Assembly: GCA_964030475.1 (NCBI GenBank)
Contig: CAXIPT010000002.1
Coordinates: 8,637,455 to 8,701,454 of the forward strand
Direction of reading: 5' to 3'
From: Tethya wilhelma
Taxonomy: Eukaryota; Porifera; Demospongiae; Tethyida; Tethyidae
DNA length: 64,000 bases
The notes under the pieces were generated by a model. It was not told the origin of the DNA and did no database searches. It was given only the letters and a program-made list of their open reading frames with translations. Below, piece by piece: positions 10,579-21,177 of the stretch (the stretch's first letter is position 1; the number at the start of each line of letters is the position of its first letter). A program made the translations under genes and the position numbers.

Positions 10579-12729
10579 CACTGTTAGAAATAAGGTGTAA
10601 GTTAACACCTTTTTGGGGTGTCCCGCGTAATGTTTAAGTTTTGCACCCCTGGAGTGTTATAGAGCACCCCTCAAAATTCACTGGAGTGTTACGTAGCACT
10701 CTTTTATGTGCTATATAACACTCCAGTGTTGTTATTGAGCACCCAACTATACATCATTCTGTAGCTACACAGCACCTTTAATGTATCAATTTCATGAACA
10801 AAATTCAATTCAAACACAACATAAAATTGTTTCTATGATCTGTCCAGAGTCTTTCTTGACAAATGTCCAGCCGGGAGTTGCTGCTTGTGGCTACCTGTAC
10901 AGTAATAGATTGAGGACGTTATTGCATGTCTAATTGACATAATTATAGCTACATAACATGTACATATAGCTATAGCTTTTCCCATCCCTATTTAATTTGT
11001 ACACTAATAATATGTAGCTATCCACATATACACACCTGTAATGATGCTTACACTTACCATCAGTCTCTTTAACATAATGAAAGAGTGCAGTTCAGGCTTT
11101 TGTGTATGCTCTTCATTTCACCACAACTGCCATCACTGTTCCTAAGACCAAGTAAGCCTTTCTCTCACAGGATCAGGCTTAGCGCGCTGATCTACAAGGG
11201 TTCAAAGTTCACAATTTGTTATCAACCATACAGCTTATAATACAGTCGAACCTCCGAATAAAGGCCACTTTGGGAGCGAGGCTTTTGGCCTTTATTCGGA
11301 GGTTGGCCTTTGGTGGGAGGTTCGTCGTTATACATACAGGAATTGTGTCAAAGTTTATTTTATAGTATACATGTGCATCACAAGAACAAGGATCGGCTAA
11401 GAAAATGATCCAGAGTAATTTGAGTACTTAGAAAGCATCACTGTACTGAATTGCTAATAATTATAAGCCATGACATATACGCTAGAATTTCATATGTGCT
11501 TGATGCAAGTGGTCAAACAGTTCAATTTGCTGTCGTGCAATACATATTTTTGATGTTGGAGAAGAAAATAGCTGCTTCATTTTATGGAAAGAAGTTATTC
11601 TGGGGTATATACCCTTTCCTAACTTAATAACTCATTGATTTGCTTTTAATAGCTCCTCATGTTTCAGTGGTCCAAAGGTGAGCAGAAGAGGTGGTAGTAC
11701 ACTGGAAATACCTTGGATGTACTCTCTCCACAGCCATAAACCCTAAGTAGACAAGTTGCAGCAACTAGTAGCCTCACTCAAAACGAAAGACTGGCAGCAC
11801 AAGTGTACAAAAGTTCAATTTTACTTTTCTATTTATACGATAAGATAGAAAAATTAAATAGGCGTGGTTTCCTGCTTGGCCGTTTTGAGAGATAGTTTTG
11901 CAAAGAATCGATCTGTTGGGAGCATGCAGTTTGGCCGCTGGTCGGAATCAAGAAGCGGCCGCTCGTGGGAGGTTGCTTAAGTACTAGATGTATGGCATTT
12001 TCAATCGGTGCCACAGCCTGCGGTCGTTACACGGAGGTTGGCCGCTTGTGGGAGGGGCCGTTATGAGAGGTTCCACTGTAGTACGCCTTATCTAGCTGTT
12101 CTTACCTCAAATTTTGAGTTTATCTAGGTTGCAGCTATCTGTTTATGCTATCTGGAAGTCATATTTGGGAGTATTGTAGCTTTCCCAATGACTCATCAAC
12201 GGCGCTGAAAAAGTAAATATCAGCCCAGTTAGTACAGCGAGTCAGTTAGACTGTAAAACATCAACTTTTCTTACCTCAAGCACTCCAAATTGAATTCTTG
12301 ACAAGTTTAACTCTCTCCTTTTCAGTTTTTCCTGCCTAGAAGTCATCCTTTAAGGGTTTTGTTGAAGAACTCAGCATCTTCTCACAAGACAAAATTTACA
12401 GCTGCTCACTCGAAGTTCAAAATTGCGCTACTGAGCATGCTCAGTAATGATGTCATTATTATTGAATATAAATTAGCCTGTTTAAAAGTCAGTGATTTGG
12501 CACTATTAGATGGTTCTAAGTTGCATATAGCCATTTCTGAGTGTTGTTATGATACTAAGATGTATTAAATATGAGTAAGAAGTATTATTTTACGAAAGGT
12601 TTTGATAAACACCCATGGGTGTTGTTCAACACAGAATAGGTGTTGTACGACACTGGAGTGTTAGGTAACACCCCGAAAAAATTTTCGGTCAATATTGGGG
12701 TGTTGATGGACACCTTATTTCTAACAGTG
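10579..12729. mobile_element. 2.15 kb inverted-repeat DNA transposon inserted in a coding region
   Basis: The ends CACTGTTAGAAATAAGGTGT (10579-10598) and its exact reverse complement (12710-12729) are flanked by TT on both sides. The terminal 130-170 bp on each side are rich in short inverted GTGTT/AACAC motifs (for example GGAGTGTTA...TAACACTCC at 10683-10720). No transposase ORF is visible, so it is non-autonomous. The CACTG terminus recalls CACTA/EnSpm ends, but the 2 bp duplication is too short to assign a superfamily. Confidence 0.8.
11243..12078. mobile_element. Nested Tigger/pogo-like non-autonomous element
   Basis: The left end CAGTCGAACCTC and right end GAGGTTCCACTG are inverted repeats with one mismatch, flanked by TA at 11241-11242 and 12079-12080. 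TA target duplications and CAGTNGAACCTC ends are characteristic of the pogo/Tigger branch of Tc1/mariner. Internal repeats of GGCC...GGGAGGTT extend the terminal similarity. No transposase ORF is present. Confidence 0.8.
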
Positions 12730-12731
12730 TT

Positions 12732-12792
12732 GTTGAGAAGATTCACCAGGTGGAGTATGCTGGCGCTTGGGGAGTCTACACACATATGACAT
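12732..12792 (-). CDS. Displaced N-terminal codons of family member 1
   Basis: On the minus strand an ATG at 12792-12790 opens MSY-x2-R, matching the MSYLLR and MSYQLR starts of the paralogues at 18053 and 23196. About 20 codons later it hits the transposon end at 12729. If the element (10579-12729) and one copy of the TT/AA duplication are removed, this frame continues directly into the coding block ending at 10576. Confidence 0.7.
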
Positions 12793-13174
12793 CCTTATAT
12801 ATGGCCTTGACCTGGATGTATGATGACAATCAATTCAAACTGAAATTTTAAAAATGATAGCATTAGCTCACATAATTTTATATTAATTTTATATCATGAT
12901 AGGTATCAGCACATGTATAGTATTAATTGTTAGCTCTATTACAATTATGTAGTATAATGTAATTTGCTATCAATTAACTTCATGATTATCATATATACAG
13001 TGTATATCGATCTGTCTACAAAAAAGTTAACATAATTATTATGGTTACATGTTTACAAATTGAATGTCTTACATGCACAAAATAATTATAATCATGGAAG
13101 AGTTTCAACATTGTATGTATACCCCTACTTAACACAAGTATGTATGCTTATATTCTATAATTTATGAGAACAAT
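12793..13174. other. AT-rich intergenic spacer
   Basis: No coding, RNA or repeat signal that I can support. Confidence 0.4.
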
Positions 13175-15124
13175 TCACATGTTACTTAAGCTTAATTTCT
13201 CAATGTTAACTACTCTAGCCAATACATGGATTGGATATGCCTTTAAACTTCTTTCAATCAGTGACATAGTGTGTGCCTGAGAAAAATGGCTGAAAAGTTC
13301 AATATGTATGTGATCAAGAGGAACACTACTACTATTTTTCTTCCACTGATCACAAAGGTTAGCAAGAAAAATTGCCAGGTAGCTCGAAGATATTTTACAG
13401 TGGAGTAAAATTGCTGTGTCAGGTAGCTGATATGCCAATTTAAATAGGATGCCAAGGAGAGTTGGCTTCTTAGGACTAAATTTTGAATATTCTTCATACT
13501 CTATAAACATAACAGATAATGATTTGATACGACACACTGGAATGGTAGGAAGATTACGGAAGAGATTACAAGAACTACTCGGGCTGCAATTGATGTAGAG
13601 CTCATCTAACAAAATAAACGGTAAACTGGTAAATGATTCAATGAACGTATCTTGAAGAGTAACATTTATGAGGTGTAAAGATTTGCGAGAGTTAGCAAGA
13701 TTTTGGAGTTCAGTATTTGGTGAAAAATTTCCAGTGGATTCTGAATGAACTGAATAATCGATACTGCAAGATGAAACAATCATCTTCTGTGAGATTGTTG
13801 ATGGAGAAAATAAAAACAACTTCATCAGCCACATCAAAAATGAAAATGGCAGATTCTTCATATCGCTAAGAGAAATATAGAAAATTGAGGAAGAAATTGG
13901 TGCAGTTACTGAATACTCAAATCCATCGACTATCATAGGCCTGTTGTACATGATACAAGGTCCAGCAATGGAGATGGACTCAAAATCTCTAGTTTGTGTT
14001 AAGACAAACAAAAAACAAAATCTAAGAGAAGAGAATTCGATCTTGGTATCACGGCAGGTACAAATATCAATTCGTTTTAAACCTCGAAATACGTCTGAGT
14101 GTAAAGTACCCTTAACGAAGAGTGGGTGGATGAAAAACTCTTGCAATGCTCTATTGAAAAAACTGTAATCAGTAACTGTACGAAAAACGCAACCACGAAG
14201 TTCAAATGTTACATTCTGCACCAAACTGAAACACTCTAATTGGTGGCAAGATGAAATAATGCTACACAGTTGTGTGATATGCTCAGAAAAGGATGAAGTT
14301 CTGTCACACTTTAAGAAGAGTTTAATATATTTGGCATTGCTAAGAAAGTGTCGAAATGATTTGGCAGTTTCAAACTCAAATTGTTCAAGATCTATATTGA
14401 TGCTAGTTGGTGGTTTAATATGACAATCTTCAAGTAGAAATTGAAGCCACTCAGAGAGTGGGACCAAGCTGGTGAAGAATCGAGAATACCGAGAGGGAAG
14501 TAGAGTCACTCCAGAGACTTGAAAAGGAAAACCACCAAATTCAACAAGTTGTTTTAACTTATGGAACTTAGTACAAAATAAAAGTTGCAGTAAAACTATG
14601 TAGTTCCTGTATCCAAAATTCTTGCCATAATATTCACACATATCAAGATATTCAGTATGTACTTGGACTGGGATTGTAGAGAACAAAAACGACATTAAAC
14701 ATGTCACAAAATGATCATTCCAAGAACAAGGTTCCAGAGAGCTCACTGAGCAAAATTCTATTCCACTAGGAAGTGGTAATTTTTGAGAACGTATGGACAT
14801 AGGGGAAGAATGGGACTTTTCAATATGAGCTGCATGAGCTTCCTTATAATCAAACCGTTCACTCATAATCTTCCATACTTCATTCTCCATGTCAATGCCT
14901 TCCACCACCTTGGTCTGTTCCAGTTGGAAGATGTCAGCTGGAGGTAGAAGGAGAAGAATCTCTTTTCGAAAACGTAAAGGAAGGAGTGCTAACATATCCG
15001 GTGGATACTTCTCCAAGTTAGCAACGATACAGATCGTGGATGATTGCTTAAGAGAGAGGGGTTGACATGAGAGTACAGTGTCACGTGGTGCTGATAGCTC
15101 AGTTTTAACAAAATGAAACGACAT
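13175..15124 (-). CDS. F-box-like/Leu-rich family member 2 (649 aa)
   Basis: Uninterrupted single-exon frame from the ATG at 15124 to the stop at 13175. Residues about 39-92 hold the F-box/Elongin-A-like block (YPPDMLALLPLRFRKE, PPADIFQLEQT, GID, EVWKIMSERF). GVTLLPSRYSRFF lies near residue 220, and Leu-rich segments fill the rest (FRGLKRIDI, LLDELYI, CRIKSLSV). Its N-terminus (MSFHFVKTE) differs from the MSY-x2-R start of the paralogues and lacks most of the Pro-rich linker. Just upstream on the minus strand, TATTTCAG could be a 3' splice site of a 5' UTR intron. It is probably intracellular, as no signal peptide or TM segment is seen. A role as an E3 ligase adaptor is inferred from the N-terminal motif only. 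Confidence 0.88.
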   Translation of the reverse strand: MSFHFVKTELSAPRDTVLSCQPLSLKQSSTICIVANLEKYPPDMLALLPLRFRKEILLLLPPADIFQLEQTKVVEGIDMENEVWKIMSERFDYKEAHAAHIEKSHSSPMSIRSQKLPLPSGIEFCSVSSLEPCSWNDHFVTCLMSFLFSTIPVQVHTEYLDMCEYYGKNFGYRNYIVLLQLLFCTKFHKLKQLVEFGGFPFQVSGVTLLPSRYSRFFTSLVPLSEWLQFLLEDCHIKPPTSINIDLEQFEFETAKSFRHFLSNAKYIKLFLKCDRTSSFSEHITQLCSIISSCHQLECFSLVQNVTFELRGCVFRTVTDYSFFNRALQEFFIHPLFVKGTLHSDVFRGLKRIDICTCRDTKIEFSSLRFCFLFVLTQTRDFESISIAGPCIMYNRPMIVDGFEYSVTAPISSSIFYISLSDMKNLPFSFLMWLMKLFLFSPSTISQKMIVSSCSIDYSVHSESTGNFSPNTELQNLANSRKSLHLINVTLQDTFIESFTSLPFILLDELYINCSPSSSCNLFRNLPTIPVCRIKSLSVMFIEYEEYSKFSPKKPTLLGILFKLAYQLPDTAILLHCKISSSYLAIFLANLCDQWKKNSSSVPLDHIHIELFSHFSQAHTMSLIERSLKAYPIHVLARVVNIEKLSLSNM

Positions 15125-15995
15125 CCCATAGCTCTTTTGTCAATGAGTGATGCAAGACTGAAATAATGACAGTTTAATAAAAGTGTAACAATTATTATGC
15201 ATGATGACAATCAGTGCTATACAACTATTAATGCATGTCTAATACTAACATAATTACCAATTAATTTCATCATAGTTATAATACCGCATAGGGGATTCTT
15301 CCCATGCACCCCTCCCTGGGGGAAGTGATTAATTTTCAATGATTTAGTCATAGACTTAAAGGTGATCCTTGAGAATAAAATTTGCGAATTTGGCCTTGTT
15401 ACTGTAGTACTTTCACAATGGTGAAAAAGAGAACCTATAAATCTACAAAAAAAATTTCTCCTCAAACTTGAAAAATGCCCTATACAGTTACTATAGCATT
15501 TTTTGGAGAATACAATTAGTTATACAGTACCTGAGCCTCAGCTCAAACTTGGCAACTACATACAATGAGGAAAACTATAATCATACAGAATTAACATTGC
15601 AAGTGCATGAGCATGGATGGGATTGAATATAGCCACAATACTGTATACCTCTGACATATTGGCAGTATAGCTATGACAGAGATTGATCCAAAGAGAAAGC
15701 TCACTTGCATCAAGATCAATCTTAAAATGGCTTTGATTGCTTTCGATTCTGCTCGATTGAGGTATACCCAGTGTCAGTACCATCAGATGAAAATTGACAT
15801 GTCTGATTGCCTTCGATTCTGCTCCACTAAATACAAAGTATGCTAGAGTGCAATCGAGCACATACAATCGAAGTCAGACAGAATAATAAGCAAAGTACTG
15901 ATGGAAAAAATAACACTACAATGTTGATGTCTTACAAATACATCATGTGTCATGACTAGTTCTGACATATTAAATCATATTGAGTAAGATTGTGA
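15125..15995. other. Intergenic spacer
   Basis: There is no convincing gene. The ORFs at 15217-15465 and 15556-15867 have no recognisable motif. A direct repeat of ATTGCYTTCGATTCTGCTC occurs at 15736-15754 and 15808-15826. Confidence 0.4.
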
Positions 15996-18053
15996 TCATT
16001 CAGTTCCTTTTATATAAGTGAGTCTGGCTATATCGTGAATCGGATACATCGTCAAAATTTCTTCAAGCGATGACTGAAAGTCTGTTTTTGAGAAAAATGA
16101 GCCTGAGAGTTGGATGAGCAGTTGATGGAGGGAAGAACTTTCACCGCTCTTCTTCCACTCATTGTATACAAGAGATAAAACGTATTTGATGTGCACAGAT
16201 GATATTTGACATTGGAACGATACAGCAGTTTTTGGTAGCCTTTGACTCAAATTGAATAGTGCACCAACAACATTTCCATCCCGAGATTTAGATCTGAGCA
16301 ATGCTTCACCAAATACTACCCAAGTATCTGTCATCTTTAAGCAAAAAGACAAAGATTTGATATGACATGTCGGAATCGTAGGAAGAGTGGCAAGAAGAGT
16401 ACAGAGCACGTGCACTTCTGTTATGATAGAATCCTGTTGATAATTGTGCAATTGTGGACAGTGGTCTACACAAAGCTCGTCTAGTACAAGCAATGGCAAA
16501 CGGCTAAATCCTTCTTCGAAAGTATATTCCCCAAAAATTAGTCTTAAGAGGTGCAAAGATTTGTGGAAACAATCAAAATTTAATACCTCAGGAGTAATGA
16601 ACTTCTCTACTTTCTCTGAAAAAACAAAATCCAGTGATTCAGAACTTTTGATTTCACAGGAATCTAAAACCATTTTCTGTGTGATCGTTGATGGAGAAAA
16701 GAGAAATAATCTAATCCACCAAAACAAAAATGAAAAAGGAGTGCAATCTATATCACTTAGGGAGATTAAATTGCACGTTGATGAAATTGGAGATGAAAAA
16801 GAATGTTCTAGAGCATTCATCACCTTAACTTCCTGTGTACTGTTGCTTTGAATGGTTGGACCACGGATGGAAATGGATTCAAAACCTTGTTTTTGACTAA
16901 ATGCTAGGAGAGAACAGAAAGTATTCAGTTCAATTCCCATTTGAAAGCTCTCAATATCAATACACTTAAGATTATCAAAAAGATTTGGTGGTTTCCAATC
17001 AATACCAGTGTTTCCAAAGAATTGATGAAGAAAACACTTCTGCAATACCATGTTTGATTGTGTTCCACCAAATTCAGGTTTCAATGAGACCCATCCATTC
17101 CTTTCCTTACTCAGTGAAATATGTAGCTCTTCTAGGTGGTCATATCGAGCTAAGCAACAACATAATTTATGCAGCTCAACAACTATATCATGCTCAAACT
17201 GTTTGAGTAAACCTGACCATCGTATTCTTGCCATTAGAAGTTTAACGCCCTTGCATTTGCTGGCAAATCGTCGAAATGATGTAAGCGAGATTAGGTCTTC
17301 GTTAAATTTGTCAAGATCAAGTTTGGTAATCATTGGTGGCTGCAAGGAACAGTCATCAAGAACAAATTGCACCAACTCAGAGACTGGGACCAGGCCGGTA
17401 AAGAATCGAGAATATCGAGAGGGAAGTAGAGTCACTCCATAGACTTGAAGAAGAAATCCACCACCACCAGTGAGCTGTTTTAACTCAAAAAACTGGTTAC
17501 AAAACAGCATTTGTAGTAGAATTATATAAGTTCTGTATGTAGAATGAATGGCAATAGAAGGCACGGAATACTCGTTATTTATTTCCAATGCAGTATCGCA
17601 AAACAAGATTGAAACTAAATTAGATACAAAACGGTCCTTCCAAGAGATTTTGTTCATCTGGAATCCAGAGGTTTCAATTTCACAAAATTGTGACAAGTCA
17701 ACAATTTCACCTTTAGAGGATTTTTTGAGTACTGTATAATCGTAACGCTCACTCACCACCTTCCATATCTCATTTTCCATGTCAACATCAATACCATCAA
17801 CAACTTTGGTCTGTTCCAGTTGGAAAATGTCAGCTGGAGGTAAAAGGAGAAGAAGCTCTCTTCGTAAGCGTAGAGGAAGTAACGCTAACATATCAGGTGG
17901 ATACGTCTCCAAGTTAGTAACAATACACATCATGGATGATTGTTGAAGAGAGAGAGGTTGGTGTTGATCTGGTGATGGTATGGGTTGCGTACTATCTTTC
18001 AAGGACTCGTGTAGTTTAATTTTTAGATCTCTATCTCTCAACAGATATGACAT
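15996..18053 (-). CDS. F-box-like/Leu-rich family member 3 (685 aa)
   Basis: Intact single coding exon starting MSYLLR at 18053. Residues about 50-105 carry the F-box-like block (YPPDMLALLPLRLRRE, PPADIFQLEQT, GIDV, EIWKVVSERYDY) with three extra residues before the Trp. GVTLLPSRYSRFF and the shared strands FLFWWIRLFLFSPSTITQKM and LLVLDELCVDHCP follow. It is closest to member 4 (21178-23196): the two share the MSY-x2-R start, the KWKPPNLF-type segment and the same 5' flank. The start is supported by a conserved 3' splice-site-like sequence ending one base before the ATG. The large antisense ORFs (16444-16851, 17050-17442) are shadows of this gene. Confidence 0.9.
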   Translation of the reverse strand: MSYLLRDRDLKIKLHESLKDSTQPIPSPDQHQPLSLQQSSMMCIVTNLETYPPDMLALLPLRLRRELLLLLPPADIFQLEQTKVVDGIDVDMENEIWKVVSERYDYTVLKKSSKGEIVDLSQFCEIETSGFQMNKISWKDRFVSNLVSILFCDTALEINNEYSVPSIAIHSTYRTYIILLQMLFCNQFFELKQLTGGGGFLLQVYGVTLLPSRYSRFFTGLVPVSELVQFVLDDCSLQPPMITKLDLDKFNEDLISLTSFRRFASKCKGVKLLMARIRWSGLLKQFEHDIVVELHKLCCCLARYDHLEELHISLSKERNGWVSLKPEFGGTQSNMVLQKCFLHQFFGNTGIDWKPPNLFDNLKCIDIESFQMGIELNTFCSLLAFSQKQGFESISIRGPTIQSNSTQEVKVMNALEHSFSSPISSTCNLISLSDIDCTPFSFLFWWIRLFLFSPSTITQKMVLDSCEIKSSESLDFVFSEKVEKFITPEVLNFDCFHKSLHLLRLIFGEYTFEEGFSRLPLLVLDELCVDHCPQLHNYQQDSIITEVHVLCTLLATLPTIPTCHIKSLSFCLKMTDTWVVFGEALLRSKSRDGNVVGALFNLSQRLPKTAVSFQCQISSVHIKYVLSLVYNEWKKSGESSSLHQLLIQLSGSFFSKTDFQSSLEEILTMYPIHDIARLTYIKGTE

Positions 18054-18082
18054 TCTACAAGTTAGATTAGCAGGAAATTACA
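18054..18082 (-). promoter_or_regulatory. Probable 3' splice site immediately upstream of the ATG
   Basis: Read on the minus strand this is TTTCCTGCTAATCTAAC then TTGTAG, A, ATG: a branch-point-like CTAAC followed by AG just before the start codon. The same sequence precedes the 23196 paralogue with one change, which suggests a spliced non-coding first exon. Confidence 0.5.
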
Positions 18083-20149
18083 TAATATTGTGCAGTTGGC
18101 ACATGGTCTGATAAAAACAGTTTATAAACTATGGTACAATGCAAACAGATGACTGCATATAATGTGTTTATGGGACATAGACAAGTAACCCACTCCTGCA
18201 TTGTATATAATAGTAAAAATTCATCAAAAAGCCTGCATGGGCTGGCTTTTACTAATGGCAGTTGCTGATCTAGTTAGCATAAATTCGAGACAAGTGTTCA
18301 ATTGAGACTAATTGAGACTAATGACAACATGGGAAATCTTCGTAAGGGTCATGATAATATTTTTAGGCAAACTGAGGCTAGTGAATACAATACTAATAAA
18401 CTATCCAACACCTATAGCTCCCTAATTGGATGATGGGGCTCTTTATAATATGTTCAGTGATTTTGTTTACTACTGTGACTATATTTGTGTCATGGACATT
18501 GATCTCTGTTGGCTTTGAAGTACTCCCATAGTACTATATATGTTTTATGGCCAAGACGATGTGGTGCGCTCAATTTCAGGAACCCATATAATTTACTAGA
18601 AACCTGGCATTAAATTTTAATACTCCATTCGTACTTGCTGGTCCAGAAATACATACTCATTGACAAATGACATTATATACACAGATACAAGGCACTTGAA
18701 TAAGCAACCATAGCAGGCTCAAACCTTTACTATTCAGAAAGTCATATAACAAGTAATTGTAATGTAATAGCATGTAATTGATTCATTATCTAAAGAATCT
18801 GATACAGTAAACAGGAAATTGGTAATCATAATAAACTAACCAGAATCCTATATAATTTTTAAACAATTTATCGATTTTCTTTGAATTAGTCACCATCATA
18901 CTAGCTGGCCATGGCGGGGAAAGTTTTCGTGGATTGCGTTTCAACATAAGTGACGACCACATATCTTACAAATTTCGTGGGGGAAAATTTCGCGGAAAGC
19001 TGCCAAACCGCGAAATTCGCAAAAAATTTTCCACCACGAAAATTTCCTGCTTTACGGTAGTCTGAACTGTGGCCCCTCCCTTACTGCCGGGCAGTCTAAA
19101 GTTGCCAGTTGTATAGGCTAAGCTTCATGCATTTGGTCCAGTCTCGCTCCCAGGCTCTACCCATTGACCTACACTCACAAAGAGGAGAGCCTGGAAATCA
19201 GTGAGGCTAATAATTACATATCACTGAGGCTTGCATGGGCATAACTGGCATATTGAATTGTATTCCAAGACCATACAATGATTGAGCTTGGTGTTCTGAA
19301 GCACTATCCTGAGAGTATTTAAAACCCATATTATTTATTTACACTGACTCAGTGTTTCTTGGCTCAGCCTGACGGTCATGTAATTACATAATGGGGCCAG
19401 CTGCCTCAGTCTAGACAACATACAATATTATTTTAATCAGGGCTACCACAACAAATAATTAGTGAATAGGCAAAATTCATCAGCTAGCTAAAAACAGTCA
19501 CTGAGAAATTATCTTGTACAATGATTATTCAGGTTTGGAGTCTAACACTGACATCAATGTCATATGCAAGTATAATGTTCAATGACAACTTACTTGATAA
19601 TGGACAATAAACTCTTTTTCACAAAAGATTTTCTGTTTACAGACTCACAGACTTTGGGACAGGTTGTTTCATGTCACAAATGGGTGGGGCAGCCAGTCTA
19701 GACGTACAGTGCACGTGCTTAGATGACAATTAGCTATGCGCGCGCGATTATTACATCGCGATTATGAGTTGGTGATGCGATCCTGGAAAAGGTCGTTAAA
19801 AATAAATGATCATCAGTCCTAGCTTTTGTACTGTAAGAAAGTGACTCAATATTATTACGAATACTGACATACTGTTTTTCATTGTGTCTCACTGTCTACA
19901 TCATTTAGGATCACAGAAAATTCCGAGGCCCACACAATTAAATTATTTACACTTGAATTTAGTCTGATCAGTATTATTTACTAGGACATCTGATTCACAC
20001 AGCTTCTTAACTATAAAGATTCGTAGTATAACTATAAAAAATTCTTTTTTTTTAAGTGAGTAAACTATTTAACACATAAAATTACTATTGTAGTAAAACA
20101 GATCATATCAGTTAGCCATGTTTGTAACTGGCATGATTGTAAATACTAG
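18083..20149. other. Intergenic region between array members
   Basis: No gene is visible. It contains a degenerate MITE-B copy (18911-19059). A short stretch at 19698-19800 shares GTGCACGTGCT and CCTGGAAAAGGTCGTTAA with the 5' flank of the histidine phosphatase gene (24430-24530, 25938-26042). Confidence 0.45.
18911..19059. mobile_element. Degenerate MITE family B copy
   Basis: The right end CCACGAAAATTTCCTGCTTTACGGTA matches the TIR of the 5620-5848 element with few changes. The left end (GGCGGGGAAAGTTTTCGTGG) is a weaker inverted match. Confidence 0.65.
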
Positions 20150-20830
20150 AGTCGATCACTTCCAATCTCTTTAATATAGAGATGGTTTTGGCTATATCAT
20201 GAATTGGATACATCCTTCAATTTTTTCATACTGTGTTTCCTCCATTCACTATAGACATGAAAGAAGTTTTTCCATAAAAGTTGCATGGTGACATTGCACA
20301 TATTAAGGGAAACACTTGTAGAGTGAGATGAAGTTACACATTGGTGAAATTGGAGTCAAAAAGGATGCACAAGAGCTTGCATAGCTTTGGCTTCTTGAGT
20401 ACTATTGTACTTATAATGGCTGGACCACGAATAGAAATGGATTCAGAGTCAAAACTTGTTTTTAACTAAAATTAATGCTATAAGAGAGAACAAAAAGTAG
20501 TCAGTTCAACACACATTCGAAAGCTCTCAATATGAATACGCTTTAGATTGTTGAAAAGATTTGGAGGCTTCTAATCACTACCAATGTTTCCAAAGAATTA
20601 ATGAAGAAAGCACTTTTGCGATACCGTGTTTAATAACAGTGTTTCACGGAGTGAAATATGTAGCTCTTCCAGGTGGTCATGTTGTGCTAAACAACGATAC
20701 AATTTCCAGGTATCCAACAATTCCAGAATATTTATAGAAGTACAATATACTTTTACATTTATTGGCAAAGTTTTGTTACGATGAAAGTGACATAAAATCT
20801 TCATTCAATAATTATTATTAATACACTAGC
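20150..20830 (-). pseudogene. Decayed F-box-like family member
   Basis: Stretches match the C-terminal part and middle of members 3 and 4: the sequence for ...YPIHDIA near 20190, the GPxI-x-SxSI region near 20420-20450, and the CRCLAQHDHLEELHIS segment near 20650-20700. Many indels and large internal deletions are present, and there is no N-terminal F-box block. The 68-aa ORF at 20598-20804 is a surviving piece, not a gene. Confidence 0.8.
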
Positions 20831-21177
20831 TGACCAGAAGCACATTGCATGATCATGCCTGTCAGCTTGCAAGGCCTAGACACATGCGTAGTACCACATA
20901 ACATAATGTTAGCGGCATGCATGTAGTACAACGTGATCATACAGCTAGTCATGAAGTTTACTCTCAAACATGCACTGAGCGGCAAGCGCATGCATTTGCG
21001 TAATTTACTTACATGTAAGCTATAAAATAAAACACCAAAATGTCATGTAGCAATTGCCATGGAGTTATCAAAGGATAAATATCATAAAGATAAATTTAAT
21101 TTATACAGAGAATTGCAAGCGCAAACACAAATTGTCAATTCTTCAAACAATAATTATTAGTGAATTGATTTCAGTCT
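20831..21177. other. Intergenic spacer
   Basis: AT-rich with some GCATGC-type palindromes; no gene supported. Confidence 0.4.

Noticed and set aside
16444..17442. Plus-strand ORFs of 135 and 130 aa opposite family member 3
   Set aside because: They lie within the conserved minus-strand coding frame and are antisense shadows.
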